A stretch of 64,000 nucleotides of DNA. Origin: an uncultured bacterium (GTDB lineage Bacteria > Bacillota > Clostridia > Oscillospirales > Ruminococcaceae). Made by a program: the position numbers and the translations under genes. Below the pieces are notes generated by a model. It was not told the origin of the DNA and made no database searches. It saw only the letters and a list, made by a program, of their open reading frames with translations. Every line of letters starts with the position of its first letter. Positions within the stretch are counted from its first letter, which is position 1. Of this stretch, positions 27,252 through 35,234 are shown one piece after another. The DNA is taken from NCBI GenBank assembly GCA_905215965.1, contig CAJMSD010000001.1, positions 248,001 through 312,000 on the forward strand, given 5' to 3'.

Positions 27252-27300
27252 TATCTGTGCAGCCGATTTGGCGCACCATATCTGTGCAGTGCTGCCGATT
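27252..27300. repeat. Direct repeat in the EAL gene leader
   Basis: TATCTGTGCAGCCGATT at 27252-27268 recurs at 27279-27300 as TATCTGTGCAG, an inserted TGCTG, then CCGATT. The repeat lies in the transcribed leader of the EAL gene. No function can be assigned. Confidence 0.5.
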
Positions 27301-27371
27301 AATAGCGGATTTTTGAAAAATCGCAAAGCTTGTGTTCTGCGGCATATACAGACTCTGATAAATACAATTAC

Positions 27372-27400
27372 ATTATAGCAAATATGTCCTAAAATGTCAA
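27372..27400 (-). promoter_or_regulatory. Promoter of the EAL gene
   Basis: On the - strand, TTGACA (27400-27395), a 17 bp spacer and TATAAT (27377-27372), both perfect. The predicted leader is about 143 nt. Confidence 0.82.
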
Positions 27401-27458
27401 TGAAAAAATACAAATTCAAGTAAAATTTACCTAATTTACTCATGATTAACAAAATTGT

Positions 27459-27490
27459 TTCACAAAATATACACTTTTGCGTTTTATAAT
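27459..27490 (+). promoter_or_regulatory. PhoP-like tandem box and -10 element before the two-component genes
   Basis: TTCACA at 27459-27464, five bases, then TACACT at 27470-27475, and TATAAT at 27485-27490. Two hexamers with an 11 bp period in place of a -35 element is how OmpR/PhoB-family activators bind. The same arrangement, with the same distance to TATAAT, occurs at 30215-30246. A second TATAAT at 27493-27498 is also present. Confidence 0.5.
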
Positions 27491-27572
27491 GTTATAATAT
27501 ATTGAGGTATAGGATCGTTGAAGCGTTAATGTCACCGATCCGCAAATGAATTACATGACAGGGAGAATCATT

Positions 27573-28253
27573 ATGGCACATATTCTTATTGTTGACGATG
27601 AAATCAATATCCGTAAGGTAGTCCGCGAATACGCCGAATTTGAAGGCTATGAGGTTACGGAGGCAGGCAACGGCATGGAAGCTGTTAATTTCTGCCGCGA
27701 AAATGATTACGATATAATCATAATGGACGTTATGATGCCGCGTCTTGACGGCTATTCGGCTTGCAAGGAGATACGCAAAACAAAAAATATTCCTGTTATC
27801 ATGCTTTCGGCAAGAGGAGAGGAATATGACAAGCTTTTCGGCTTTGAGATCGGCATCGACGATTATGTTGTGAAGCCTTTCTCTCCGAAGGAGCTTATGG
27901 CGAGGGTCAAGGTAGTTTTAAAACGCAGCGCAGCTTCAAGCGAGATGGCTCTTGCCGATAAATATACCTTTGAGGGACTTGAAGTGGACGTATCGGGACG
28001 CGAGGTATACGTAAACGGCAAAAAAGCTTCGATGACTCCAAAGGAGTACGATTTGCTCTTCTATCTTGTTAAAAATAAAAATATTGCTCTTTCAAGGGAC
28101 AAGCTCCTTGAAGAGGTGTGGGGCTATGACTTTTTCGGCGACGACAGAACCGTTGATACGCATATAAAAATGCTTAGAAACAGTCTTGGCGAATACAGAA
28201 AGTTTATAGTTACTCTGAGAGGAATGGGATACAAGTTTGAAGCTGTTTCGTAA
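27573..28253 (+). CDS. OmpR-family response regulator
   Basis: 226 aa. Receiver domain with acidic pair Asp8-Asp9, phosphoacceptor Asp52 (IIMDVMMPRLDG) and Lys101 (VVKPFSP), followed by a winged-helix DNA-binding domain ending in DRTVDTHIKMLRNSLGE and LRGMGYKFE. The ATG at 27573 has GGGAGA upstream and gives the normal receiver start AHILIVDDE. It overlaps the histidine kinase gene by 17 nt, so they form one operon. The tandem box in its promoter suggests self-activation. Confidence 0.92.
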   Translation: MAHILIVDDEINIRKVVREYAEFEGYEVTEAGNGMEAVNFCRENDYDIIIMDVMMPRLDGYSACKEIRKTKNIPVIMLSARGEEYDKLFGFEIGIDDYVVKPFSPKELMARVKVVLKRSAASSEMALADKYTFEGLEVDVSGREVYVNGKKASMTPKEYDLLFYLVKNKNIALSRDKLLEEVWGYDFFGDDRTVDTHIKMLRNSLGEYRKFIVTLRGMGYKFEAVS

Positions 28254-29673
28254 AATATCGGAAAAATCCGGCAAAATACCGCTGAAGATCAAAATATGGA
28301 TCTATTTTATCATATTTACGCTGATCGTATTCGTTCTTTTATGGATATGCCAGATATTTTTTCTTGAGAACTTTTACGAACAAATGAAAAAGAAAGACGT
28401 ATATAACGTTTCCGTCTCGCTTGCCGACGCTTATGACGACCTTGAATCTTCCGCCTATAACCGTCTCCTTTCAAAGGAGGCTTTGGCAAATGATCTGTGC
28501 ATCGAGGTTCTTGATAAGTACGGACGTTCCGTTTATTCTAAGGAAGCCCTCGGCGACTGCCTGATACACGGACGTGAAAACAGCACATATATGTTCATTA
28601 AGCGCATAGACGAGTCGAAAGAAGGCTGGATCTACTATAAGATAAAAAATCCGCGTTCGGGCTACGATATGCTGCTGTACGGCTGTGAAATAGAAGATTC
28701 TGACGGAAGCAGCGGCTACTTGCTGATAAATTCCGCCCTTGTTCCCGTAGGCTCGACGGTGGATATTATCAAGAGACAGCTTGGAATAATCACCGTTATT
28801 CTGATCGTCATTGCCTTTGTGATATCTCTTTATGTTTCGAGCAAGATCGCACGTCCGATCACCAATATTACTAAAGCGTCGGGAAATCTTGCTAAAGGCG
28901 ATTTTAAAACAAAGTTCGACGGCAAGGGATATCTCGAAGTGCAGCAGCTTGCGGAAGCTCTTACTTATGCCGAGTCGGAGCTTTTAAAGGTCGATAATAT
29001 GCAGCGCGACCTTATTGCGAACGTTTCACACGACCTCAGAACTCCGCTTACGATGCTCAAAGCCTATGCGGAGATGATCCGCGACATTTCCGGAGACAAT
29101 CCCGCCAAACGTTCGGAGCACCTTGATATAATCATCAACGAGACGGACAGGCTTGCCCTGCTTGTAAACGATATGCTTGACCTTTCGAAGATCCAGAGCG
29201 GCTGTCAGAAGCTGTGCTGTACGGAATTTGATATACGCGAAAAATTAAGCGCGATAGTCGGAAGATATGCAGGCGTATACGAAAAAATGGGATATCATAT
29301 TCACCTGATCAGCGACGAGGAAAGAATCGTATGCTGCGATGTCGTTAAGATAGAGCAGGTGATATACAATCTTATAAACAATGCAATAAATTATACCGGA
29401 GACGACAAGCAGGTGTACGTTCGCCAGATCAATCAGAAGGACGGCGTTCTTATCGAGATCGAGGATACCGGCGACGGCATTGAGGAGGACAAGATAAAGC
29501 TTATATTCAATAAATATTACCGTTCGAAGAACCATAAGAGAGAGGTCGTCGGTACGGGACTCGGACTTTCTATCGTGAAGGCTGTTCTGGAGCTTCACGG
29601 CTTTGATTACGGAGTGCGCAGTGTCCTTGGAAAAGGCTCGGTATTCTGGTTCAGGATAAGCGATAACATGTAA
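28237..29673 (+). CDS. Sensor histidine kinase
   Basis: 478 aa membrane kinase. Helix 1 at 19-43, an extracytoplasmic sensor domain of about 140 aa, helix 2 at 183-202, HAMP (200-250), the phosphorylated His265 in NVSHDLRTPLTML, and an ATPase domain with NLINNAINY, DTGDGIEED and GTGLGLSI. The start is TTG 28237, inside the 3' end of the regulator gene; the ribosome site (AGAGGA) is rather far, so a nearby alternative is possible. The sensor domain resembles no family I know. Confidence 0.9.
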   Translation: MKLFRKISEKSGKIPLKIKIWIYFIIFTLIVFVLLWICQIFFLENFYEQMKKKDVYNVSVSLADAYDDLESSAYNRLLSKEALANDLCIEVLDKYGRSVYSKEALGDCLIHGRENSTYMFIKRIDESKEGWIYYKIKNPRSGYDMLLYGCEIEDSDGSSGYLLINSALVPVGSTVDIIKRQLGIITVILIVIAFVISLYVSSKIARPITNITKASGNLAKGDFKTKFDGKGYLEVQQLAEALTYAESELLKVDNMQRDLIANVSHDLRTPLTMLKAYAEMIRDISGDNPAKRSEHLDIIINETDRLALLVNDMLDLSKIQSGCQKLCCTEFDIREKLSAIVGRYAGVYEKMGYHIHLISDEERIVCCDVVKIEQVIYNLINNAINYTGDDKQVYVRQINQKDGVLIEIEDTGDGIEEDKIKLIFNKYYRSKNHKREVVGTGLGLSIVKAVLELHGFDYGVRSVLGKGSVFWFRISDNM

Positions 29674-29689
29674 TATTGCAATGTTAAAG

Positions 29690-29716
29690 CGGACTGCTTA
29701 ATGCAGTCCGTTTTTT
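29690..29716 (+). terminator. Terminator of the two-component operon
   Basis: CGGACTGC at 29690-29697 and GCAGTCCG at 29703-29710 around a TTAAT loop, followed by TTTTTT. Confidence 0.92.
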
Positions 29717-29766
29717 GACAAGAGCTGACAAAATAATGCATAAATCGACTTGAAATTGCAAATTTT

Positions 29767-29837
29767 AGTACCAAAAGGTACTGGAATATGTATAATATCT
29801 CTGTAATATGATAAAGTAAATAGTACCGATAGGTTCT
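29767..29837 (+). promoter_or_regulatory. Two operator-like palindromes before the XRE gene
   Basis: AGTACC-AAAA-GGTACT at 29767-29782 is a perfect palindrome; AGTACC-GATA-GGTTCT at 29822-29837 is a near copy. Their centres are 55 bp apart and flank a TATAAT at 29791-29796, so the first site covers the expected -35 area. This is the layout of an autorepressed XRE gene; binding itself is inferred. Confidence 0.6.
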
Positions 29838-29878
29838 AAAATTTATCGGTATCATTGACTTGATCGGGAGATGTTTTT

Positions 29879-30100
29879 GTGTATTTCAGAAGGCTCAGAG
29901 ATTTGCGTGAAGATAATGACTTAAACCAGACGGAAATAGCCGAGCTGCTTTACACAAGCCAGACAGTTTATTCAAGATACGAAAGAGGATATCAGACTAT
30001 TCCTGTCGAGCATTTGCTGATACTTGCCGATTTTTATAACGTTTCTGTCGATTATATTCTTGGCAGAACAAATATCAAGGAATTAAATAAGCTCGGATAG
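29879..30100 (+). CDS. XRE-family helix-turn-helix regulator
   Basis: 73 aa, a single Cro/CI-type domain: RLRDLREDNDLNQTEIAELL, then the recognition helix TSQTVYSRYERG and the closing YNVSVDYILGRT. GTG start at 29879 with GGGAG 8 nt upstream. It stands alone, with no toxin or phage gene beside it, and two palindromes in front suggest autoregulation. Targets are unknown. Confidence 0.85.
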   Translation: MYFRRLRDLREDNDLNQTEIAELLYTSQTVYSRYERGYQTIPVEHLLILADFYNVSVDYILGRTNIKELNKLG

Positions 30101-30214
30101 CGTATGATTATTGTGAAGAAACTTGCTGAAATGCTTTTCAATGGCGGAATTTACAAAATAAATGAATTCGTATACAAAATATTAAAAAAATAATCTGCAT
30201 TTTTTCAATCCATT

Positions 30215-30246
30215 TTCACAAAATTTACACAAAGGACATTTATAAT
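30215..30246 (+). promoter_or_regulatory. PhoP-like tandem box and -10 element upstream of the structured RNA
   Basis: TTCACA at 30215-30220, five bases, TACACA at 30226-30231, nine bases, TATAAT at 30241-30246. The sequence and spacing match the box in front of the response regulator gene (27459-27490). It lacks a normal -35 element. Confidence 0.5.
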
Positions 30247-30252
30247 AAAGTT

Positions 30253-30392
30253 GCTGAAGGAGAAATCCTGAAGCTGATTTTCATGGTAGTGCAGTATTCA
30301 CCCCAATACTGCATTATAAAATCCCCAATAATCCCTATATCATGGCAGATGAGCTCCTTTTTAGGAGCCCATTTGTTTTTATAGGGGATTTT
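30253..30392 (+). ncRNA. Candidate structured small RNA or leader RNA
   Basis: Downstream of a TATAAT at 30241, three nested or adjacent pairings occur: a 9 bp hairpin (TGCAGTATT 30290-30298 with AATACTGCA 30305-30313); a 12 bp stem with one mismatch (30346-30357 with 30364-30375, CAGATGAGCTCC/GGAGCCCATTTG) followed by TTTTT, which looks like an intrinsic terminator; and AAAATCCCC (30318-30326) with GGGGATTTT (30384-30392) enclosing it. CCCTATA (30333-30339) could instead pair with TATAGGG (30380-30386). It does not match a riboswitch class I recognise. It may be a terminated small RNA or an attenuated leader of the RadC-like operon. Confidence 0.45.
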
Positions 30393-30465
30393 GCGATATG
30401 CTGCCTTGGATCCGAGCCTTTCAAACAGCTTATTCAAATTTTGATTTTACATAGGAGGCGGCATT

Positions 30466-31170
30466 ATGGGAAAGAACGGTATTCACAGCGGTCACCGCGA
30501 GAGACTCAGAAAAAGATTCCTTGAAACGGGAACGAGCGGATTCCGCGAGCACGAGCTTCTGGAGCTGCTGCTGTTTTACGCTTTTCCCAGAGTCAACACG
30601 AATGAGATCTCTCACCGCCTTATCGAACGCTTCGGCAGTCTTGACGGAGTTATAAACGCCGATCGCGAAGAGCTTCTGACAGTTAAGGGGATGGGCGCGT
30701 CAGGCAGCGGATTTATAGATTTTATCGGAGAGCTTTGCGGTATGTATGCCGATTCTGCCGTAAGCAAGACCGATTTTTCGGCAGCAGGCAGCGCGGAAAG
30801 ATATCTCGTTGATTATTTTTCCTTCTCGGCGTCGGGAATATGCCTTATCATCAGCATAAACAGCCGTCTTGAGCTTGCGGATACGTTCAGCTATCCCACA
30901 AAGCTGCTTATCGGCGGAGATATTACGGCGCGCGATATAACCGAAACTGTGATACGTAACAATATCAGGCGTATAATCATAGGTCAGAGCGTTGAGAGAG
31001 AGCTGCCCTATCCAGACGAAGAGGATTATCTTGTAACAAAGCTTTTTTCGAAGATCCTGCACACTATCGGAGGAGAGGTCTGCGATCATATAATCTGCGC
31101 GGGCGAAAAGACCTTTTCAATGCGGAAAAGCGGAGCTTTCAGCTTTCCGGAGGGAGGCAGGCGGCAATGA
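30466..31170 (+). CDS. RadC-like protein with degenerate metal motif
   Basis: 234 aa. The N-terminal part (HSGHRERLRKRFLETG, then a helix-hairpin-helix around 60-75) is that of the RadC/UPF0758 family. The C-terminal half has the MPN (JAB) fold pattern, but the expected HxHPSG...D metal motif is replaced by GQSVERELPYPDEEDY, so peptidase-type chemistry is unlikely. AGGAGG precedes the ATG. It overlaps the next RadC-like gene by 4 nt. RadC's role in DNA repair is disputed, so I assign no function. Confidence 0.78.
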   Translation: MGKNGIHSGHRERLRKRFLETGTSGFREHELLELLLFYAFPRVNTNEISHRLIERFGSLDGVINADREELLTVKGMGASGSGFIDFIGELCGMYADSAVSKTDFSAAGSAERYLVDYFSFSASGICLIISINSRLELADTFSYPTKLLIGGDITARDITETVIRNNIRRIIIGQSVERELPYPDEEDYLVTKLFSKILHTIGGEVCDHIICAGEKTFSMRKSGAFSFPEGGRRQ

Positions 31171-31865
31171 GCGGGAATGTGAAAAAGCTTCTTTTGGAAA
31201 AACTTGCTCGGAACGGTATCCGGTCTCTGAGCGAGAAAGAGATTGCCGCGCTTCTTATGGCATATTCCGGAAACCGCGAGCCTGAAATTTCAGCCGAGCG
31301 GCTGCTTGAAGACTACGGCAGCGTTAAGGGACTGCTCGACGCGGACATAAATTCGCTGCTCAGACATAAGTATCTTGACGAGCGTTCGGCAGCTTTGATA
31401 AAATTGATACCTCAGCTTGCCCGATGCTGCGGCATGAGAGCTTCTTCCGAAAGACTGCGTTCAAGCTCGCAGGCAAAGGAGTATTTCATCAGATTTTTTC
31501 TCGGAGCATCGGAGGAACAGCTTGCCGCCGCTTACATGGACGAAAAGCTTAACGTCATTAAAAAGGCGGTAATTGCCAAGGGCTCGGCTGCAGAGCTGAA
31601 AGCGTCGTTTCGTGATATCGCAGATCAGGCGTTTTCATGCGGAGCAAGGTGCGTTATAATTTCCCACAATCACCCGTTCGGAGCAGCTACGCCGTCCACC
31701 AGCGATTATTCTTCAACGGAAATGCTCTTCGGAATGCTTGCAGGAATAGGCGTATCGCTTATCGATCATATAGTTGTCGGCAGAGATAAAGTCGTTTCAA
31801 TGCAGGAACTCCCTTTTGCGCTCTCATTCAAAACCGCCGATCTTCACAAATATAAGATAAATTAA
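31167..31865 (+). CDS. RadC-like JAB/MPN protein with intact metal motif
   Basis: 232 aa. The N-terminal RadC region (EKEIAALLMAYSGN) is followed by an MPN domain with HNHPFGAATPSTSD, in which the two His and the Asp of the metal site are kept and Ser is replaced by Phe. It starts in an ATGA overlap with the preceding paralogue, behind GGAGGGAGG, so the two are co-translated. The pair looks like an old tandem duplication with one active and one inactive member. Confidence 0.8.
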   Translation: MSGNVKKLLLEKLARNGIRSLSEKEIAALLMAYSGNREPEISAERLLEDYGSVKGLLDADINSLLRHKYLDERSAALIKLIPQLARCCGMRASSERLRSSSQAKEYFIRFFLGASEEQLAAAYMDEKLNVIKKAVIAKGSAAELKASFRDIADQAFSCGARCVIISHNHPFGAATPSTSDYSSTEMLFGMLAGIGVSLIDHIVVGRDKVVSMQELPFALSFKTADLHKYKIN

Positions 31866-31895
31866 AATTTGCCGCAGTTATCTGCGCAATCTATT

Positions 31896-31949
31896 GAGGG
31901 AAACCCTTTTGAAGAAAGGTTTGCCCCAGCAGGCTGCGTAAATACCGCG
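31896..31949. repeat. Intergenic repeat, copy B
   Basis: GAGGGAAACCCTTTTGAAG followed by AAAGGTTTGCCCCAGC forms an imperfect inverted repeat, and AGGCTGCGTAAATACCGCG follows. Bases 31920-31949 match 22790-22820. Compared with copy A, the inverted repeat has about 14 extra bases in its centre. It lies between the second RadC-like gene and the convergent esterase gene. Confidence 0.7.
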
Positions 31950-31960
31950 GCATATTTTAA

Positions 31961-34900
31961 TTATTTCACATATTGAGATATAGGCAGGCTGAGTTGTTTA
32001 ACGGCATCGGCAACGAGCTTAGCGACGGCGTTTGCGCCTGTCTCGGTGAAGTGGGTCATATCGGTAGAGCCTTCGACGGCACTGCAGAGATGATACGTAT
32101 ACGCCGTGTCATAGCCGATGGAGTTGTAATGATTCACCATGAGCGTATTAAGGTCGATGCAGGGAATACTGTATTTTGCGGCGAGATCTTTCATTGCCTG
32201 ACAGTAATTTCCGTAGCTGTTCACGAACTTACCGTTTGAGTAGGCTTTAAGTCCGATAACGGTGGTGACCATTACGGGAGTAGCTCCCTTATCGAGCGCG
32301 CCCTCTATATATTTGGTAAGATAGTATTCGTAAGAGCCTTCGGTCGGATTATCGACGTTTCCGCAGACGGGAGCGTATCTTTCGGCGTTGCTTGAAGCCG
32401 AATCGTTTATGGCAAATTGTACGAGGAGATAATCTCCCTCCTTTATCGAAGCCAGAATGGTGTCCAGACGTCCGTTGTCGTAGAAGCTCTTGGAGCTTCT
32501 TCCTGCTATCGAATGATTTGAAACGGTCACGTTATCTGAGAAATAGTCTCCGAGGTAATATCCCCAGCCCTGCTGCGGAGCGTAGCTTGCACGGTAGCTT
32601 TGTACCGTTGAATCGCCGGCAATATAGATAACGGGATTGTTGTTTTCAGGCTCGGTAGGTTTTTCCACCGGGATATATGTTTCCGCGATCGGTTCGTCCG
32701 TCAACTCGATGGTGAGGTAATCCAGATTAGGGCCGCCGTTTTCCGTGAGAGAAGAAAGCTTTATCGTGTTTGCTCCCTCTTTCAGCGGAAGAACAATGCC
32801 TCTGTCTGCCCAGTCAGTCCATGCTCCGGTGCTCAGGAAAGACTGAACCCAGTAGTCGGGCGCGCCGTTTACTTCCACTTTCATTTTTCTGTCGGCTTCC
32901 GTACCGTTGGCAATTCTGAAAACGGTGTAGTAATTTCCTGTTTTGGGAGCGTTTACCGTCCATGTGATATAGCTGTCGGTGCTGTTGTCGAGATTAACGT
33001 ATGCCGTGCTTTTGTAGCCAGAATTTGTGTTTTCAGAGATACCGTTCACGTAATCGGCATCTACGGCGTAATAGTAAACGGTCTGCGGAGTTTCGTCAAA
33101 GTCGAATTCCAGAAGATTTGCAAGATACATCTGAACGGCGGTCGCGTCGTTGACGCTGACATCGTCGCCGCGCTGATAAACGTCGGCGTTATTTTTTCCC
33201 TCGTCGGTCAGGGGAAAGAGTTCCTTATCGACGCAGTAGCAAAGGATTCTTACAACGTCGTCCATGTTCGTTTGACCGCTGCAATCGGCGTCGCCGGGGA
33301 CAAATTTTACATTTTCGCTTGTAGTAGGCTCTGTCGGAGCGGGATATGTTACTTTTTCTGCCTGCCATTTCTGACAGTTATTGCCGTTAAGCTCCCACTG
33401 CTGGATATACGCGCCGCTTGCCGTGGAAGCGTCTGCTACCTCTACTGCGCTTTTGTCGTTGGAGGATTTAGTCAGGATAGTATATGAACCGTCGCTGTTT
33501 GCGGCAAATTTGAACAGCTGAGCGTCGGCGTTGGTGTTTGTGTAGATGCCTATATTAGCGCCGTTATCAGCCTTTCCGTAGTCGACATCGATGTAATAGG
33601 TCAAGCCGTCTCCAAGCATGGAGTAAATATAGTAGTAACCGTTCGAAGCCGCTTTAAGCTGCCATGTATTGTGAGCGGAAGCGGAGTCTGCTCCCCATTG
33701 CTGAACGTTAGTCCCTGCTTCTGCCTTGCCGCCCTCGACCTCGAGGTAAAGACCGCTGTTGACGTTTTTGAACATATATTTTGCGGATTCGTCCATAACT
33801 GCGCCCTCAACAGGCTGAGCTTCTCCGAAATTTATCTGAGAAGCAACAAGCTCGGCAAGCTTTATAGCTCCGTTTCTGTTCGGGTGGAGCGTATCGCCGT
33901 CCATATAAAGAGCGGTGGTAGCGTCTGTTCCGATAGAGATACAGTAATCCTGCCAGAGGTTGAACAGGTCGATAACGGCGCAGTTCTGCTCGCTGCCGAT
34001 AGTATCGAGCTGAGTTCCGAACCAGCGTCCGGTAAGCAGGGGAGACCTTGAAGCGTCGCCGTTTCGTCCCTGCTGCTTGACGAGAATGACCTTCATGCCC
34101 TTTGCCTTTGCGCGCGTTACCATATCGGTAACGGTAGCGTAATATTCGTCGGCATTCGAATAGTTTGTATCGTTGATGCCGATGGAAATTATATAGTAAT
34201 CGCCGCTTTTGCCGTAGTATTCGATCGGATCGAACTGACCTGCGTCCACAAAGCCTTTTGCGTACTGACCGCTTGCAGCCATATTTCTGATCTCGTACTT
34301 GTCGGTGTCGATGAACTGTCCGAGCATTTGTCCCCAGCCGCCCTGAACGCTTGTATCGAGAGGGTAGTAGTTGCAGACGGTGGAGTCTCCGCAGATCCAG
34401 ACGGTCGGCTTGCCTGTCGGGTCGGACGAGATCCTGTCGATCCGGAGCGAACTCATAGTGAAAGCGTATCCTGCCTTTCCCTCGGTCGCCATGATATTCA
34501 GCTGACCGTCGGTAACCGGGAGCTGAAAAGTATGATAAGCGTTGTTGCCTGTCATGTTTATGACTTGAAGCATACCTTCGGCGCGTATGCTTGTTCTGTT
34601 TGTGTTGCCGAGACGGACGGTTATCTGATAAAGACCGTTGTCAAGATCAACATTGAACGTATTCGAGAGATCGGTGCTCTTAAACTGCACCGCGTCGCTC
34701 AGCTCATTGCTGCCGGCAGCGGAAACATTCGCCATATTTGACGTGGTATTAAAACCGTAGCCCTTTGACGACGAGTAAGCGTCTGTGGCTGAAACTCCTG
34801 TAAAACCGTTGGCTGTTCCACCGTTTCCGAAGTCGAAGTTCCAGACGGTCGATGCAGCTTCTGCCTTGATCGCGGTTTCGGGACGATCGTTGAACGCAAG

Positions 34901-34966
34901 TCCCGTAAAGGAAGTGATCGCAAGAGCCAGCGAAGCGAATCCGCTGACCAGTTTTTTCAGTTTCAT
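31961..34966 (-). CDS. Secreted dockerin-bearing double SGNH esterase
   Basis: 1001 aa. Signal peptide (1-38); N-terminal beta-sandwich (42-180); SGNH/GDSL esterase 1 (about 186-385: GDSTV, GGWGQ, IGIND, DTLHPN); ricin-type CBM13-like domain with repeated QQW motifs (395-540); dockerin (about 553-622: GDADCSGQTNMDD and NADVYQRGDDVSVNDA); CBM35/CBM6-like domain (630-755); SGNH esterase 2 (about 770-990: GDSTV, QGWGYYL, FAIND, DMTHF). Both esterase domains keep their Ser and Asp/His residues and resemble rhamnogalacturonan acetylesterases (CE12), so pectin or xylan deacetylation is likely. The start is set by GGAGG 9 nt before 34966. An internal dockerin is unusual. Confidence 0.92.
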   Translation of the reverse strand: MKLKKLVSGFASLALAITSFTGLAFNDRPETAIKAEAASTVWNFDFGNGGTANGFTGVSATDAYSSSKGYGFNTTSNMANVSAAGSNELSDAVQFKSTDLSNTFNVDLDNGLYQITVRLGNTNRTSIRAEGMLQVINMTGNNAYHTFQLPVTDGQLNIMATEGKAGYAFTMSSLRIDRISSDPTGKPTVWICGDSTVCNYYPLDTSVQGGWGQMLGQFIDTDKYEIRNMAASGQYAKGFVDAGQFDPIEYYGKSGDYYIISIGINDTNYSNADEYYATVTDMVTRAKAKGMKVILVKQQGRNGDASRSPLLTGRWFGTQLDTIGSEQNCAVIDLFNLWQDYCISIGTDATTALYMDGDTLHPNRNGAIKLAELVASQINFGEAQPVEGAVMDESAKYMFKNVNSGLYLEVEGGKAEAGTNVQQWGADSASAHNTWQLKAASNGYYYIYSMLGDGLTYYIDVDYGKADNGANIGIYTNTNADAQLFKFAANSDGSYTILTKSSNDKSAVEVADASTASGAYIQQWELNGNNCQKWQAEKVTYPAPTEPTTSENVKFVPGDADCSGQTNMDDVVRILCYCVDKELFPLTDEGKNNADVYQRGDDVSVNDATAVQMYLANLLEFDFDETPQTVYYYAVDADYVNGISENTNSGYKSTAYVNLDNSTDSYITWTVNAPKTGNYYTVFRIANGTEADRKMKVEVNGAPDYWVQSFLSTGAWTDWADRGIVLPLKEGANTIKLSSLTENGGPNLDYLTIELTDEPIAETYIPVEKPTEPENNNPVIYIAGDSTVQSYRASYAPQQGWGYYLGDYFSDNVTVSNHSIAGRSSKSFYDNGRLDTILASIKEGDYLLVQFAINDSASSNAERYAPVCGNVDNPTEGSYEYYLTKYIEGALDKGATPVMVTTVIGLKAYSNGKFVNSYGNYCQAMKDLAAKYSIPCIDLNTLMVNHYNSIGYDTAYTYHLCSAVEGSTDMTHFTETGANAVAKLVADAVKQLSLPISQYVK

Positions 34967-35022
34967 AAAATAATCCTCCAAATTCTAAATTCGAACAATA
35001 TAAATACTTTTTATCTTATTTA

Positions 35023-35051
35023 ATCATATCATAATGAATTTACAAAGTCAA
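35023..35051 (-). promoter_or_regulatory. Promoter of the double esterase gene
   Basis: On the - strand TTGACT (35051-35046), a 17 bp spacer and TATGAT (35028-35023). It lies about 57 bp before the start codon. Confidence 0.7.
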
Positions 35052-35192
35052 CAAAAATTATATGCAGTTTTATGCCATTTTAATGATTCTTTGTGCTAAG
35101 ATCCTCTTCAGCTGTGCATTATAATTTTTTTGATCCGAAAAAAAGTGTAAAAAAGTGTATATTCAAAATTTTAAAAAGATTTTCTCGACCTA

Positions 35193-35221
35193 TTGACAAA
35201 ACGCGGACTGCGTTATATAAT
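35193..35221 (+). promoter_or_regulatory. Promoter of the SAM riboswitch and metK
   Basis: TTGACA at 35193-35198 and TATAAT at 35216-35221, both perfect, 17 bp apart, immediately upstream of the S-box RNA. Confidence 0.88.
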
Positions 35222-35234
35222 ATATGTGTACAAA

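Larger units (their letters stand above)
30101..30465. other. Intergenic region between the XRE gene and the RadC-like pair
   Basis: 365 bp without a well-supported gene. It contains the second PhoP-like tandem box (30215-30246) and a cluster of inverted repeats described as a structured RNA candidate (30253-30392). The last 70 bases lead to a strong AGGAGG before the RadC-like gene. Confidence 0.6.

Noticed and set aside
27223..27365. A c-di-GMP riboswitch in the leader of the EAL gene
   Set aside because: The conserved core sequences of either known class are absent; only a short direct repeat is present.
30104..30193. 29-codon frame directly after the XRE gene (MIIVKKLAEMLFNGG start)
   Set aside because: No ribosome binding site and no similarity; its place behind a regulator is suggestive only.
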